Positions 1-11,012 of a stretch of DNA of 64,000 bases are shown here, one piece after another; position 1 is the stretch's first letter; each line of letters begins with the position of its first letter. The position numbers were made by a program, and so were the translations under genes. The DNA is from Actinernus sp. WN-2022 (lineage: Eukaryota > Cnidaria > Anthozoa > Actiniaria > Actinernidae), in assembly GCA_030867875.1 (NCBI GenBank), contig JAOWCC010000577.1:158216344-158280343 (forward strand), given 5' to 3'. Under the pieces are notes generated by a model that was not told the DNA's origin, searched no databases, and saw nothing but the letters and a program-made list of their open reading frames with translations.

Positions 1-165
1 GTATAACTTTACAAGATGGCCAATTAAATAAACTTTCACCGCGTTATAATAAAAAGACAGTAATATGACGCTTGTTTATTTGTTTATCCCGGCATTTTCG
101 TTATTAAAATTTCATTCAAATTTGTCGCAAAATAACAAAATGAAAACCTTTCTAGGTACTATTTA

Positions 166-322
166 AGCAATAGACCACACGTTTCAATGTGTTTACTGGC
201 GAAATAAAGCACGCGGGATGTTGAGAGAACACAAGAAATGCTTGAAAATCACAAGCCAAAGGTGCGTTATTTTCAAAACATCCCGCCTGCCAGTAAACAC
301 TTTTAATGTGTGGTCTATTGCT
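166..322. mobile_element. Foldback MITE, 157 bp
   Basis: The ends are inverted copies beginning AGCAATAGACCACAC, followed by a matching GTTTACTGGC block; a second, inner inverted pair (GCGGGATGTT / AACATCCCGC) surrounds a short loop. TTTA stands directly outside both ends (162-165 and 323-326), which fits a 4-bp target duplication. No coding capacity. A fragment of the same family lies near 3486, so this is a dispersed repeat. Confidence 0.75.
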
Positions 323-326
323 TTTA

Positions 327-3300
327 TGATATAACTACAGTTTTAACTACGACACAACGCGTTACGTGTTTACCGGCACAATAGACCATATATTTTTGAG
401 ACTATAAGCCAATCAGAGCGCTCATACTATCTGGGTTATATTATAATAGAGAATAGACCACCTCGAAGATTTCACCGCCATTTTGAAAGATATGCAAGAT
501 TTCCTGGCGCGGTTACTCAGTCCCCATGCAAACGCTTCGTCAAAGCGCCCTGAAGAAAATTGTAATTACGGCAAGCTGACCTAATAATTCTACAAGAACC
601 GACAACAGAATCAAAGGTAAATTAAGAACAAATATCATTTGTGAATTTGAACCCAGTAGGATGACTTTTGCCGGATGATTTCTGCATGTTCGGCACTCCG
701 AATACGGTGCAAACTCGGTTCAAAAACGGCGTCGTTAAGCACGTGGTGAGAGCAAAATATTTATTTTTCTTTCTCTCGAAATGAATTTAAACCACATAAA
801 GTTTTAGTCCTACATACAATGTGTACTTTAACCCCTATTTCCTCGGGCCAGGCCTTTGGCCGGCACGAGTCAGAAATCGCAAGCGTTTTATTTTTATTTT
901 ATTTATTTTATTATTTTTGTGTTTCGAGTTGGATCAACACGTGACACGGTGTTTTGTAACGATTCGAAGAAAAGTTGCGTATGTGGTTCAGTTATGTAAG
1001 TTTTTTTCGTTCCTAAAAGCTCAGTCAAGAACTGACACTGAAATAATTTACGTGTTCGTAAAATAAAAATAAACAGCTTTTAAAAACACTAAAGAAAACC
1101 GAACCACCGACTACTTCCTTACAATAATCAGAGCTAGAACTAAAATGTCTCTCACTTTCACGCATAGTTTCTTCATAGAAAGAAAAATGGCCCGAAGCCG
1201 CAATATATTAATGCCTTGACTAAATGGAGCACTGCTCCTCTAAAACCATTGAAGTCGTGCTGGGCGCCAACGCTTTCGCTCAATTTTCTTCTCCCACGTT
1301 ATTGCGAAGAAATCTCTAATCACAAACAGCTTACAACCCACTAACTGAAATTAGAATAATGGTTTGCCCTAGAGTCGCGTTTTGATTGGCGCTTTATGGC
1401 AATATAGGTGTAAGATCTGATTATTTGAGTATAATTATGGGATTGTATATTTACCACCATGGAAGATTTCTAGCCATATCATCGTAAACATCAGGCCGTT
1501 TGGCATTCGATAAATGATCTCCAAAATTAATAGAACCGACTGAGCCGGGTTTAAAATGCAAATTAAGATGGCACACCGGTTTCTGAAAAGCTAGATGAAA
1601 GTCAGAGAGAAAGAAGAAAAGGGATGGCAAATAAAGTATAAAATCAAACTAGGTTACCACTGTTATGTCCAACGTTATATCTTATAGACAAGTTGTGCCT
1701 TGTGGTTGCCTCTCGGTTTTTAGAAAGCCAAATCGAATTTCGAAATTCGTCTATCCTAATAATCGATCGCGAGCTGACTACTGTAATATATTTTTCAAAG
1801 CTTTTTCTTAGAGATGTGGTCTCACATATCACCATCTAGCAAATACACCAAGTCATGTTTTCAATTCTCACATTTTAAGACGGAATTCCCAATCATCATG
1901 CTGTTTTTCAAGTCTCAGTGAATCAGGTATTCAGATTTTGACGTGCGAGAAAACATACATTGGATTAACTTCCACCTTTCTACTCGGAATATTTCTAAAT
2001 TCAGATATATTCATATGATATGTGTTACTTATTTTATGCCTCTAGATAAATTTGTATGAGCCCTAAACAACCACACTAGGAGAACATTATTTAAATGCAC
2101 TGAACATTACACATGTTTTATTTAAAATATTTATCCTTTTATAACTTTAGCGCAAATGTACCGACATTTGAATTGTGTTTTCAAGCTAATCAAGGTTTCT
2201 GCAATTAAACCAAGCACAAACTTATAACCAGCCCATATCTCCAGTGTTTTAGGAAGGTTATCAAAAGGAATACATATCGTGAGATTAGAGATTATGAATA
2301 TGTTTCTCACAACTGAACTATATAATATTCAAAATTGTATGTGCTCTTGTAGTAGTAGCACATGCCTGATGGAGCACTGCACAGTAAGCTAGATGCAAAA
2401 TAATTTGCATTCTCGTACCTTATTAAACATTACACTAGATTTAGAATTATGAGTATTTTCATACCTGATAGAAAAGCTATGAGGACAAACGTGCCAACCA
2501 TATCTGATGTGCCGGTCAATCGCGTATAACATCTCACGGTAATATTTCAAGATCCGTAGAATGTCATTAATATTGCAGTACACAGAACATTGCTTGATGT
2601 GCTGCCCAAATGATTTGCCGCCAAATTATAAACGCGGAAGACGTAGGGAACTTCCTTTCTGTCATATCGATTCCCTGGCAGGTGGTTTTTAGCCATTCAC
2701 CTTCCGCGCCATTTAGAATATAAAGTAGTAGCAACATTTTCCGCTTAAATATATTACAGGTGCATTATCTCTGAACCAAAATATCTCTCACATTTAACAA
2801 TTAAGTTGTTGATCCACACTCCTGATCGCTCCCTTCCGACTATCCTTGAACGACCGATGCCTGTCTCACTAAATCCAGTTGACAACTCAAAAATAGGTTT
2901 CAAAAACACCCATTGTGCTTCTGCCTGTGGTGAATCTCGCTATTGAGTGGTTGCTTTTCAGACAAAAGCCACATAACGACCAATCAGGCTCTATCATAAA
3001 AATATAGTGTGGGCTATCATGTAATATTTGCCTGCGCAATTGATGTTTTGAAAAACAAAAATCGACCCATAAAACAGAGTCATTAGGACATGAAATTACC
3101 GGGGGAAAATAACATGCGATAGTTTCTCATCTTTTCTCGGCCTTTTACCCGGGGCATTTCGCTGTTTGGCTTCTTATAAGCCGAATTGGGAAAACCTAGG
3201 GGGAAATTCCAAGGAAAGTCGGTGAACCTATGCTAGCAGAGTAAACTTTCGTGAAATTCACATTGATATTTGTATTCGGGCGGTAAAACATAGTTTCAGA

Positions 3301-3430
3301 TCAGTTACAGGAAAGAACAAGCCTCGAAAATAGGTTTCGAAAAATTATGTATTTCACTTGTGTCTTTCGTTCGTAAAAACGATGATTTTGTTGAACAAAG
3401 TTTTTTCGTGAAACCTTTTGCGATTGCTTC
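327..3430. other. Non-coding stretch, no gene recognised
   Basis: Only short open frames occur here (all under about 85 codons) and none shows a domain, splice-site context or resemblance I recognise. The AATAGACCA motif of the neighbouring MITE recurs near 381 and 452, suggesting further decayed repeat material. I see no RNA gene or clear regulatory structure. Confidence 0.5.
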
Positions 3431-3431
3431 G

Positions 3432-3463
3432 TTTTTTTTTTTTTGGGGGGGGGGGGGGGGGGG
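3432..3463. repeat. T13-G19 homopolymer pair
   Basis: Thirteen T followed directly by nineteen G. Proline-rich open frames read across it on the minus strand are artefacts of the G run. Such runs are prone to length error in assemblies. Confidence 0.9.
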
Positions 3464-3483
3464 TTGGGCAAAATAGGATTGAT

Positions 3484-3512
3484 CAAGCAATAGACCACAT
3501 TTCAAAGTGCCG
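3484..3512. repeat. Fragment of the 166-322 MITE family
   Basis: The segment carries the AAGCAATAGACCACA terminus of the element at 166-322, followed by TTTCAAAGTG, without the opposite terminus. It reads as a truncated copy. Confidence 0.55.
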
Positions 3513-3956
3513 CTCCTAACATTGATTTCTGCCTCAATGAAAAATGTAAACCATCGTTACTTTCGCTACTGGCTATTAAGAAACTACTATCACAATAGAG
3601 TAATAAGACAAATGTAATGTTAATAGTTACTAGTTTCTGTAAAAACTAGTGTAGGTCATGTCAATGCAATACTATTATTATCGAGGAATCGAACTAATTT
3701 TATTTTACCTTGAGCAACGTCTTCCAGAATGGTAATTAGATTACTTTATGTCATCAAACCACACAGTATTGTATTGAAAATTGTTGGACGTGTAGGTGCG
3801 TAGTGATCGATGTAATGAAGTTTATATAGCTAGACACAAGACTTTTAAAGAGATTAGTAATTTATATTCGCATTAACAAAATATGTGGAGCATGCGCAAA
3901 ATTTACCTGCATATTCCACATGGAAAATATTATATATTTATATATATATAACAGTT

Positions 3957-4096
3957 ATATATACACCCGTTTTCAACATTGCACTGCAAATATATATATA
4001 CCTTTTGTATTCTTGTCAAATTTGACAGCTAAAACAATGGAGAACAAAAGGTATATATATAAATCAAAAGCAATGTTTTTGAAAACGAGTGTATAT
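3957..4096. repeat. Foldback repeat, about 140 bp
   Basis: Left arm (ATATACACCCGTTTTCAAC, then an AT-rich stretch and ACCTTTTGT) is mirrored by the right arm (ACAAAAGGTATATATA ... GAAAACGAGTGTATAT). The spacer is about 40 bp. It abuts the composite foldback that follows. Confidence 0.7.
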
Positions 4097-4097
4097 T

Positions 4098-4365
4098 TAA
4101 CAATTATTCACCGAAGTGGAGGTGAATAGTGGTGGATATTTACCGAGCCGATTCACCAACACCGAGGTGAATAATTGTTTTAGTATATACCACACTGCAG
4201 GTAAACAGCCAGCGCCAAATATATATATATTTCTTTCAAATGGACAAAAATTCGCGCGAGGTGATCGCTGCTTCGCTCGGAGGTGAATATGAAATCATAT
4301 TCACTGTTTGAGTAGCCAATAAGAGCGCGCGAAAAGTGATATTCACTGGTGTGGTATATACTAAA
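4098..4365. mobile_element. Composite foldback: two adjoining palindromic modules
   Basis: Module 1 (4098-4180) runs from TAACAATTATTCACC to GGTGAATAATTGTT. Module 2 (4178-4365) has 17-bp inverted ends, TTTAGTATATACCACAC and its complement. The two overlap at TAATTGTTTTAGTATA (4172-4187). The same junction string occurs in another composite at 31220-31512, although the inner sequences differ, so the pair may move as one unit. A module 1 relative alone lies at 29069-29111. A TA/GA simple repeat follows on the right. Confidence 0.7.
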
Positions 4366-4439
4366 TATATATATATAGAGAGAGAGAAGTATAAATATTG
4401 TGGTGTCACCAAACGATGAACTTCCAGTAGGAGGATCCA

Positions 4440-4800
4440 AGGATTCCTAGTGGTTGTCTTGAATAATTATACTGAATATAGAGAGAAAGACAACACACAA
4501 CTCCTCACAGGTCCTTATAAAAATTGTATTAAAAACGTTTCGGCACTTCGGCCTTCCTCAGTTAAAAAGTTAAAAAGTGAGCTAATTTACAAGCTGAATC
4601 TATTTATACTAAAAAAGAAACAATAAAGCTTAACTAAGTTGTAAGTGCATATCTTAGTTTAAATTACAATAGTTGAAAATAAACTAGTAATAAATATCCT
4701 ATTTTTGGATTTATATTCTCGCCTTTTATTAAGGCCAAACGGTTGCATAGTTCGAAGTTGCGACATCCAGTAGGCTTCCCTTGTAGGCAGCTTTCTATTC
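4440..4800 (-). mobile_element. 3' end of a Penelope-like retroelement
   Basis: Reading the minus strand from 4800 to the stop at 4659-4661 gives about 46 codons including REAYWMSQLRTMQPFGLN. The pattern E-x-Y-W-x-x-x-L-x-T-x-x-P-F-G-L-N is the conserved end of the GIY-YIG endonuclease of Penelope-like elements. The 3' part below 4659 contains a hammerhead-like motif at 4535-4561, which is typical for this group. The reverse transcriptase and most of the endonuclease are missing: the copy is 5'-truncated and joins gypsy sequence through a short inverted repeat at 4787-4886. The lower boundary is uncertain. Confidence 0.75.
4535..4561 (-). other. Candidate hammerhead ribozyme core in the Penelope tail
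   Basis: On the minus strand the order is CTGAGGA, a possible GGC/GCC helix with a 6-nt loop, then GAAACGTT. This matches the hammerhead core CUGANGA - helix II - GAAA. The bases before CTGA (AA) can pair with those after the putative cleavage site (UU), giving a weak helix I. Helix III would be the self-complementary ACGU, which would require a dimer. Hammerheads are known from Penelope-like elements; activity here is inference, and the A after GGA is unpaired. Confidence 0.4.
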
Positions 4801-4886
4801 ACATTATCTGGATCTCTAATTTTCGAATTTTCGATTCACCTGCATTGAGAGGATTAGAGATCCAGACAATGTTGATAGAAAGCTGC
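4787..4886. repeat. Inverted repeat at the Penelope/gypsy junction
   Basis: Two 34-bp arms (4787-4820 and 4853-4886) are inverted copies with a few mismatches and a 32-bp spacer. The left arm runs into Penelope coding sequence; the right arm runs into gypsy sequence. It marks the recombination or template-switch point joining the two retroelements. Confidence 0.7.
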
Positions 4887-5992
4887 TCGCCCTTGCTTTT
4901 GCTTACCTCGCCCTCGAGCAAGTCAAACAAATCCATCATGTGGTAAACGTTTACAGGTGCAGGCGACAGATCCTGCCTTGTCTTTACTGAGGTAGAACTG
5001 ATCTTGGAAGATGATGACCATTGTCGTGTTTTCCAGCCGTGGTCCTCTGAGGCAGTTGTCTCGCCACTACTATCGTCAGTTGCTGCAGTCTGTTCCTGAG
5101 GATCGATCTGGACCGTCAGCCTTCCAATGGCATCCTCATCACTTGACGAATCATCAGACTCTACTGGTCTGTTTCCTGGTTGCCGCCAGCGTTGCTGCCG
5201 AGTCTCTAGTACCGGTTTAGGGCACACTTGCAGCTCTGCCCGATTTACTACCTTTTCACCTCCTTGTCTATCTGCCCTCTGCACAACATAGGTGCCATTA
5301 TCATGACGCTCCAAGATCTTGTATTGTTGGTTTTCCCATTTATCTTGTATCTTGTTCCTTCCCCTGATCTTTCTGTTTCACCGGAGGACCCTCTCATCCA
5401 CCTTCAGCAGGTCTGCCGTAGTCCTGCCACTCTGATCATGCCTTTTCTTCCTGATTTAATATCGCTGCATCTTTCAGACGGTCCCCAGCAGTGGTGTACG
5501 CCTGACGTAGTGTCTGTTGGTGTCTGGTGATCCACTGCTGGTTGTCCGTGTCAGCTTAGCTTCTTCATCAGGAAGTAGGATGTCGAGGGGGATTTTGGCG
5601 TCACGACCAAACATCAGGAAGAAGGGGGAGTAGCCCGTTGTAGCATGAGAAGTTGCATTATATGCATAAAGCAACTCCTTGAGGTGGCGGGGCCACTTCC
5701 TTTTCTCCTCAGGGGGGAACGTTCGCAGCAGCTCGTGGAGGGTGCGATTGAAACGTTCACACTGACCATTCCCCTCAGGATGGTATGGGGTTGTTCTTGA
5801 CTTGCGCACCCCCATGACATCCCCATGCAGAACAGGCCACCAGCATCGCTGTCGGATGAGTCGCTCCGTTCTCTTCTGTCCCTGGTAGCCACACTGATTA
5901 TGCGCATCCTTCAAGACCTGGTTGCGCAGGGACCTTGGTAGCACCAGGAGTTTCAGAACCTTTCCATTGCCGTCTCCAGTCTGTCTGCACAA
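4853..5992 (-). pseudogene. Integrase remnant with catalytic-core deletion
   Basis: The N-terminal zinc-binding-like part is read around 5810-5992 (HNQCGYQG ... [13 protein letters not shown]). It is followed directly by the end of the catalytic core, [19 protein letters not shown], near 5715-5800, then [20 protein letters not shown]. In gypsy integrases roughly 100 residues carrying the first two acidic residues of the DDE triad lie between these blocks; here they are missing, with the join near 5810. The frame shifts near 5540 before a tail (about 4853-5314) that contains the C-terminal module (NGTYVVQRADRQ) and an acidic Ser/Asp stretch. It cannot encode an active integrase. Confidence 0.85.
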
Positions 5993-7666
5993 GATGCCAT
6001 CCTTGTCCTGGATTCGGCCTCACTGACTGAGTAACCTCTGTGCTACTTTCGACTCCTGTCGTCGCTCGTTCTTCGTAGGCTGCCGACCAAGTGCACGGTA
6101 GTGAAGTAGCCGCCCGATTGCTGCATCCTCCCTCTGTAGTCATCCGATTTCCTCCCGTGGTACGATTGGGAATTAGGTCACCAAGCAGGTTGTTGTGCCG
6201 AGTATCAGCGGCAAATGTTGCAGCTGTCAGTAGGTGTCCACGTACCTCAGCTGGCAGCTGGGTGGTGTTAGCTCCATACGCCAAGACTGCTCTGACGTCG
6301 ACTGTTGTTGCCCCTTCCTCTCGGCTGATGCGGCTAAGCACGTCGGCATTCTGGTTGTCCCGACCAGGATGGTACTTGATGGTGAAGTCAAAGTTCGCTA
6401 GCTCTGCAGCCCATCTTTGCTCAACAGCTTTTAGCTTACTTTTGGACTGCAGATAAGTTAGCGGATTATTGTCTGTGTAGACAACGAACTTGGACTCAAC
6501 GAGTACTCCCTGAATTTTTCACTCACTGCCCACTTTAGAGCCAGCAGCTCCAGTTTTCTTGAGGAATAGTTCTCCATGTTACGTTCAGCTCCACGTAGTC
6601 CTCTGCTGGCGTAGGCGATGACTATGGCCCTCCCGTCATGCTCCTGGGACAGCACTGCTCCAAACTCCTCGTTGGACGCGTCCGTCTCTAAGATGATGGG
6701 TTTGGTGTAGTCTGGGTAGGCCAGCACTGGTGCCGTCGTCAGCAGGGTCCTCAGATGGTCAAATACTGCCTGGCACTCTGGTGTCCACAGTTTTCCGATC
6801 TGCTTCCGTGTAGTCTTGTTGCTTCCACCGCTGCCAAGCTCAGCTACTACCTTGTGTAAGGGGCCAGCCACCTGTGAGAACTTAGGTACGTATCTGCGGT
6901 AATATGATGCAAAACCAAGAAACGACCTTAAGTTACGCACGGTACCTGGGACCGGCCATTCGCTGACGGCTTTTGTCTTTTCTGGATCAGTCGAGACTCC
7001 ATCCGCTGAGACCACATGCCCTAGGTAGGCCACCTTGTCACAGAAAAACTGACACTTGGCCGGTTCGATCTGGAGATCATGCTCCTGCAGCTTGCGGAAC
7101 ACCACCTCCAGGCGTGCCAGGTGCTCATCAATGGCTGATGCAAAGATGATTATGTCATCCAGGTAGACCATCAGCGTCTGTAGTAGGTCCACTTGGAAGA
7201 TTCCCTGCATCAGGCGTTGGAAGGTTGCTGGAACGTTCTGCAGACCGAATAGCATCCTGGTGAATTCGTAGATACCCATGGGGGTGGTGTACGCAGTCTT
7301 GTGGCAGTCACGTGGGTCCACCTTTACCTGATTGTATGCTGATGCAAGGTCGATGGTAGAGAAATACTTAGCTCCCCGCAGCGCGTCGAGAGCTTCCTCG
7401 ATTCGCGATAGGGGGTAAGCATCTCTCTTCGTCCTTTCATTCAGCTGTCGGTAATATACGCACATGCGCAGCGCGCCAGACGTCTTCCTTACCAGAACAA
7501 TAGGGGATGCATATATAGTCACTTTTGCTGGATCGGATCGGATGACCCCTTTCTGCAACAGTTCCTGCAGGTGGACTTCCTTGAACTGGTTGGGTGGAAT
7601 CCGTCTGTAGCGCAGTCTGTAGATATGTAGCTGTGGTGCACCCCAGGTCATCCTTGTTTGCCGCAA
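5898..7666 (-). pseudogene. Reverse transcriptase and RNase H of gypsy pol
   Basis: The reverse transcriptase is open from about 7666 and includes SPIVLVRKTSGALRMCVYYR, the motif A region FSTIDLASAYNQVKVD, and the catalytic VYLDDIIIFA (YLDD at 7155-7166). RNase H follows with PIILETDASNEEFGAVLSQ and the E-containing SSRKLELLALKWAV. A frameshift near 6500 breaks the frame; the RNase H end and connector resume with EQRWAAELANFDFTIKYHPG and NADVLSR (about 6330-6440). The order RT then RNase H then integrase identifies the Ty3/gypsy group. Downstream the connector frame decays before 5992. Confidence 0.9.
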
Positions 7667-8569
7667 ACACGCCTCGATACCTGGCGAACGGAGTCAGAGC
7701 TTCTCGCTGAAGTTCTGTTCCAGGAAAGGCAGAAAGAGTGATCCCGTTTGGGAGCTCTTGCCGCCTTTGCCGATGCTCCATGCATGCCCTCAGATTCCCG
7801 TGTGGATGGCTTCTGATGATTAGCACTAAGGCTGCAAGAGACTGTCACCATATTACTTTCCTGACAGAACTCCAATTGCTCTCCTGCCTGGACTATCACG
7901 CCCTCCCTGACAATACCAATGCGTGTTCGTGGCTTTAGCCAAATATCGTTTGCTGTGTGATTGGCTACCTGTACCACGTAACATGCCTCGGTGGTGTCCA
8001 CGAGAGTGTTCACTACAGTGAGTTTGCCCTCAACTGGTACTCCAAGGAGTTCTACCACAGCACTCGTGCCCCATGCTGGGCCTGTTACCTATAACATTAG
8101 ATTGTGTGAAAGGTGGCACCCATACCTTATTTGTGCCAGCCACTTTCACAAATCCAGTCCTTCCGTTATTAACATTCTTCTTTACATCCTTCAAGATCTC
8201 CTTGAACTTCGGGACCTGAACCAGAACATTTGTTCCAATAAGACCAGGAACCCTCTGTCTCATCCTCGTAGTGGCAGGAGTGTCCTTAGTCACCAAGGCT
8301 CCGCAGTCTGGTACCATCACTCCACTGAACTCTACCTCTGCCAATATGAAGCCAAGGTAAGGAATCTCCAGGCCATACGCTCCGCGGAGTTCAATCATGC
8401 AGTACCTCTTCCTGAGGTCCCTAAGCGTCGGTTGCAAATTTTCTTTGTAGAACGACTTGGTGACGAAAGACACCATGGATCCAGTATCCAGGAGAATGGT
8501 CACTGGAACGCCTCCAATCTTCGCCATTACGGTGGGGGTCGCCCCAACCAGATTTGCGCCGTCCTGCAA
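7437..8569 (-). pseudogene. Protease and protease-RT linker of gypsy pol
   Basis: The aspartic protease is read from about 8569: VPVTILLDTGSMVSFV carries the catalytic DTG (near 8480). The segment continues with LGVPVEGKLTVVNTLVDTT and QVANHTANDIWLKPRTRIG. At least one frameshift separates 8030-8569 from 7648-8058 and another follows before the reverse transcriptase. The protease lies in a different frame from gag, shifted by +1 (or -2) near 8600; whether this is programmed or decay cannot be decided from one copy. Confidence 0.8.
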
Positions 8570-8591
8570 AATATAATTGAGAACAGAGCCA

Positions 8592-9578
8592 CTACTCTTG
8601 TCCTTTCTTCTTTCCCCTCTCTTCAGTGGACTCCTTGTTAGAGAAATCCTTGAGCTCGGGGCACCTGAACTGAAGATGGCCTGGCTGGTTGCAGTAGTAG
8701 CACCTCCTGTCCTGCCTCCGTTGGGTCAGCTGAGCCAGGGCAGACTGCTGCTCGGCCAGGAGTTTCTGCTGTTGCTAAAAGCTCTCTGTCAGAAGCGTCT
8801 GACCAGCCACAAGCTCCTGAATTGCCTTCCTATAGGAGAAGCCCGAAGCTTGCTGATACTCCATAGGGCACTCGTCCGATTCGACTTCCCGGGACAGGGC
8901 AGGCCTGGCTGGCGGTCGGACCTCCTTCATTCTACGGCGAGCTTCATCTCTGATGTCGTGAAACGTCTTGGATGGATGCTCCCGGGTCAACCTCCGAAGG
9001 TCTCGCTGTAGCTGGGGCTCTCGTAGATTCTCAACGAAATGGTCACGCAGCACCCGTCCTTTTCGGTTACAGACCCTGGGTATGTCTTTTGCAGCTGTTC
9101 CATGGTATATAGTCATCAGAGCATGGGAGAAGTCTTGAGCAGCCTCCCGGTCCTTCTGACGAGGACCAAAGAACCTCTGCAGTAGCTGGGTCTTTGTTAG
9201 CTTCTCCCCAAAGGTATCCCGGAGAATCTGGTAGACAACATCTGGCGTACTCCATTCCGTGGCTGGCCTCAGCCTCATTTCCTCCTTGGCGGCTACCTCC
9301 AGGCTGTTGTAGAGGAAGTCAACTGCGTCAGCACCAGTGAGTTTCTGGGCGGTGACTGCTCGTTTTGCAACCTCCACCCAATCCTCGAGGATCTTGTCAT
9401 CTCTCACACCTTGGTACTTCCGGAGCTTCCTCTCTCTGGGCACGCTGACCTTGATAGTGGGTGCTGCCTGGAGCTGGGTGCTCGGCCCAGCCGTGGAGTC
9501 TGCTGTCGACTGTGTCACCTGGTCAAGTCTCTCCTGAAGCTCGGCCAACGTCTGCGCCAGTTCCACAACTTCAGTCAT
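8592..9578 (-). pseudogene. Gag with CCHC zinc knuckle
   Basis: From the ATG at 9578 the frame begins MTEVVELAQTLAELQERLDQ (a short coiled-coil-like start) and contains the capsid-like region FLYNSLEVAAKEEM ... LLQRFFGPRQKDREAAQDF. A TAG at 8775-8777 interrupts it, after which the same frame continues through a zinc knuckle, CYYCNQPGHLQFRC (C-x2-C-x4-H-x4-C, near 8660-8700), to a second TAG at 8592-8594. The knuckle places it as retroviral-type Gag; the internal stop is probably a decay mutation. Confidence 0.85.
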
Positions 9579-9639
9579 GCTATTACATTCGTTCCCGTTT
9601 ACTCAAGTCTTTAATAAATACAAGTCTTTAACCCTTGAA

Positions 9640-9657
9640 ATCCGACTTCTGACACCA
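9640..9657 (-). other. Primer-binding site, tRNA-Leu type
   Basis: On the minus strand this reads TGGTGTCAGAAGTCGGAT, starting three bases after the LTR end. TGGTGTCAGAAGTGGGAT is the complement of the 3' end of typical animal tRNA-Leu; one base differs. This sets the inner LTR boundary. Confidence 0.7.
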
Positions 9658-9660
9658 AAA

Positions 9661-11012
9661 TGTAACCATACAGCAAGCGCTCCGCGGGTTTAAATAAGGT
9701 TGCAAGAGTTGTTGACTGAATATTTATTAAAAGTAAAATAAGTTTAAAGCTTACATACAAGAGTGCAAATTACAATTTGTAAGGCAAATTAACAGCCCAA
9801 ATAGAATCTATAGTATACTAAAATGAACAAAGCGTATTTTAAACTGCCAAAACAAAACGGGAACGAGTATAAAACATTACAGTAACATCGCTTCGACGAA
9901 AGTTCTTTCGGCTTCTTTAACAATCCACGCCGGGCACAAATGATCGTAAAAACGGCGGGTTTTATATATATTTAAATGTTTTCGACATAGAAGAATGAAT
10001 TTTGGTAGGTGTATAAAGGAGTGTAAACAAAATATAGCCATCATTATGACGTCACAATGACGTCATATATCCTTTTCTAATAGGTTTCTTATAATTTTTT
10101 ATTACCTGTAAAAACGTTTTGTTATATCTTTTTAAAATCTGTTGTTCATGAGAATGAAATAATCGAAAACCCGTTATCGATCGGTTGAAGTAAACGAAAG
10201 TTATTAAAGTTTGAATTTTGGTAAATGAATAGCATAAAACCATTTATGAAAATGTCGCTTGTTTTAACTTTTACAGTTCGAAATACTGGTGCATCATATT
10301 TTGCACAATAATAGAGCTCTTTAGTAGTAACAACGTGTTCTTTTTAGAATTTTGATTTTTTGAGTATAACAGCTTAGAATTGAAGCCCCATTTTTCGTAT
10401 ACGTCATTATGACGTCATAAAGATATTTGTGTACCCTCAGTAAATAGCCAGTTCAATGTTTTTGGAATTTTATCAATGAAATGCATTTGGCTAACACTCA
10501 CAAGTTATAGTATTCTCTTTAATAATATTTTTATAGTCGGCAATCTGATTTAAGCTTGAAGTATGACGTCACTAATAATGACGTCATAAAAACAGTAAAT
10601 CGTCCATAACTTTGAATATGTTTATCGTAGAAAGTTCAAATTTTCGGCTAATTAATATATTTCATAAAAGCTTTCTGATGATGTAATATTTTTGAAACAT
10701 GTTTTAAAGGTTAATTTCCACCAAAAAAGGAGGTATCCCTTATGACGTCACAACAACGTCACAATACAGAAACAATTATCCTGAAAAATGTAGTCTTACT
10801 TTGTTACCACCCTGCCAACATTTCGACAAATTTAGAGTAGAAGTAAGGAAATGGCGTTACTTTTACGTTTTATGTTACACTCAACCCCGCCGTTTTTACG
10901 GTTATTCGTGCCCGGCGTGATCCATTAACTTGTTCTTTCCAAAACGCTCAAACCCACTGAAAAGCCTAAGGAACTACGGTCCTATTTATATCCAAAATTC
11001 TAGTGTAGTACA
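9661..11012 (-). repeat. 5' LTR of the gypsy element, split by a 1-kb insert
   Basis: On the minus strand the LTR starts TGTACTACAC and ends GGTTACA, giving TG...CA ends. Without the insert (9921-10924 plus one TTAA) it is about 350 bp. A TATAAATAGG box lies at 10990-10981 and an AATAAA signal at 9728-9723, in the order expected. No second LTR is found below 4800, so the outer end is set by the TG/CA rule only; 11017 is an alternative. Confidence 0.65.
9921..10924. mobile_element. TTAA-flanked TIR element, 1004 bp (piggyBac-like)
   Basis: Inverted ends of about 40 bp share CACGCCGGGCAC and GTAAAAACGGCGGG. TTAA lies directly outside both ends (9917-9920 and 10925-10928), the target duplication used by piggyBac and Kolobok elements. 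No transposase frame is present, so it is non-autonomous. Inside are six perfect TGACGTCA octamers (10047, 10058, 10410, 10564, 10579, 10743). It sits in the gypsy LTR and is therefore younger than that insertion. Confidence 0.8.

Larger units (their letters stand above)
4853..11012 (-). mobile_element. Ty3/gypsy LTR retrotransposon, defective
   Basis: In minus-strand order: LTR (11012-9661, split by an insert), primer-binding site, gag with zinc knuckle, protease, reverse transcriptase, RNase H, integrase. This pol order (RT before IN) is that of Ty3/gypsy. The copy is dead: gag has an in-frame TAG, pol has several frameshifts, the integrase catalytic core is deleted, and the 3' LTR is absent, the element ending in a Penelope fragment. 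A 1-kb TTAA-flanked element sits in the remaining LTR. The outer LTR boundary could also be 11017. Confidence 0.9.

Noticed and set aside
821..1066. 81-codon plus-strand open frame
   Set aside because: Hydrophobic from AT-rich codons, no motif, no splice context, isolated.
3301..3505. Polyproline open frames on the minus strand
   Set aside because: Produced by the G19 run; two overlapping frames read the same sequence.
8577..9011. 144-codon plus-strand frame
   Set aside because: Antisense shadow of the gypsy gag gene.
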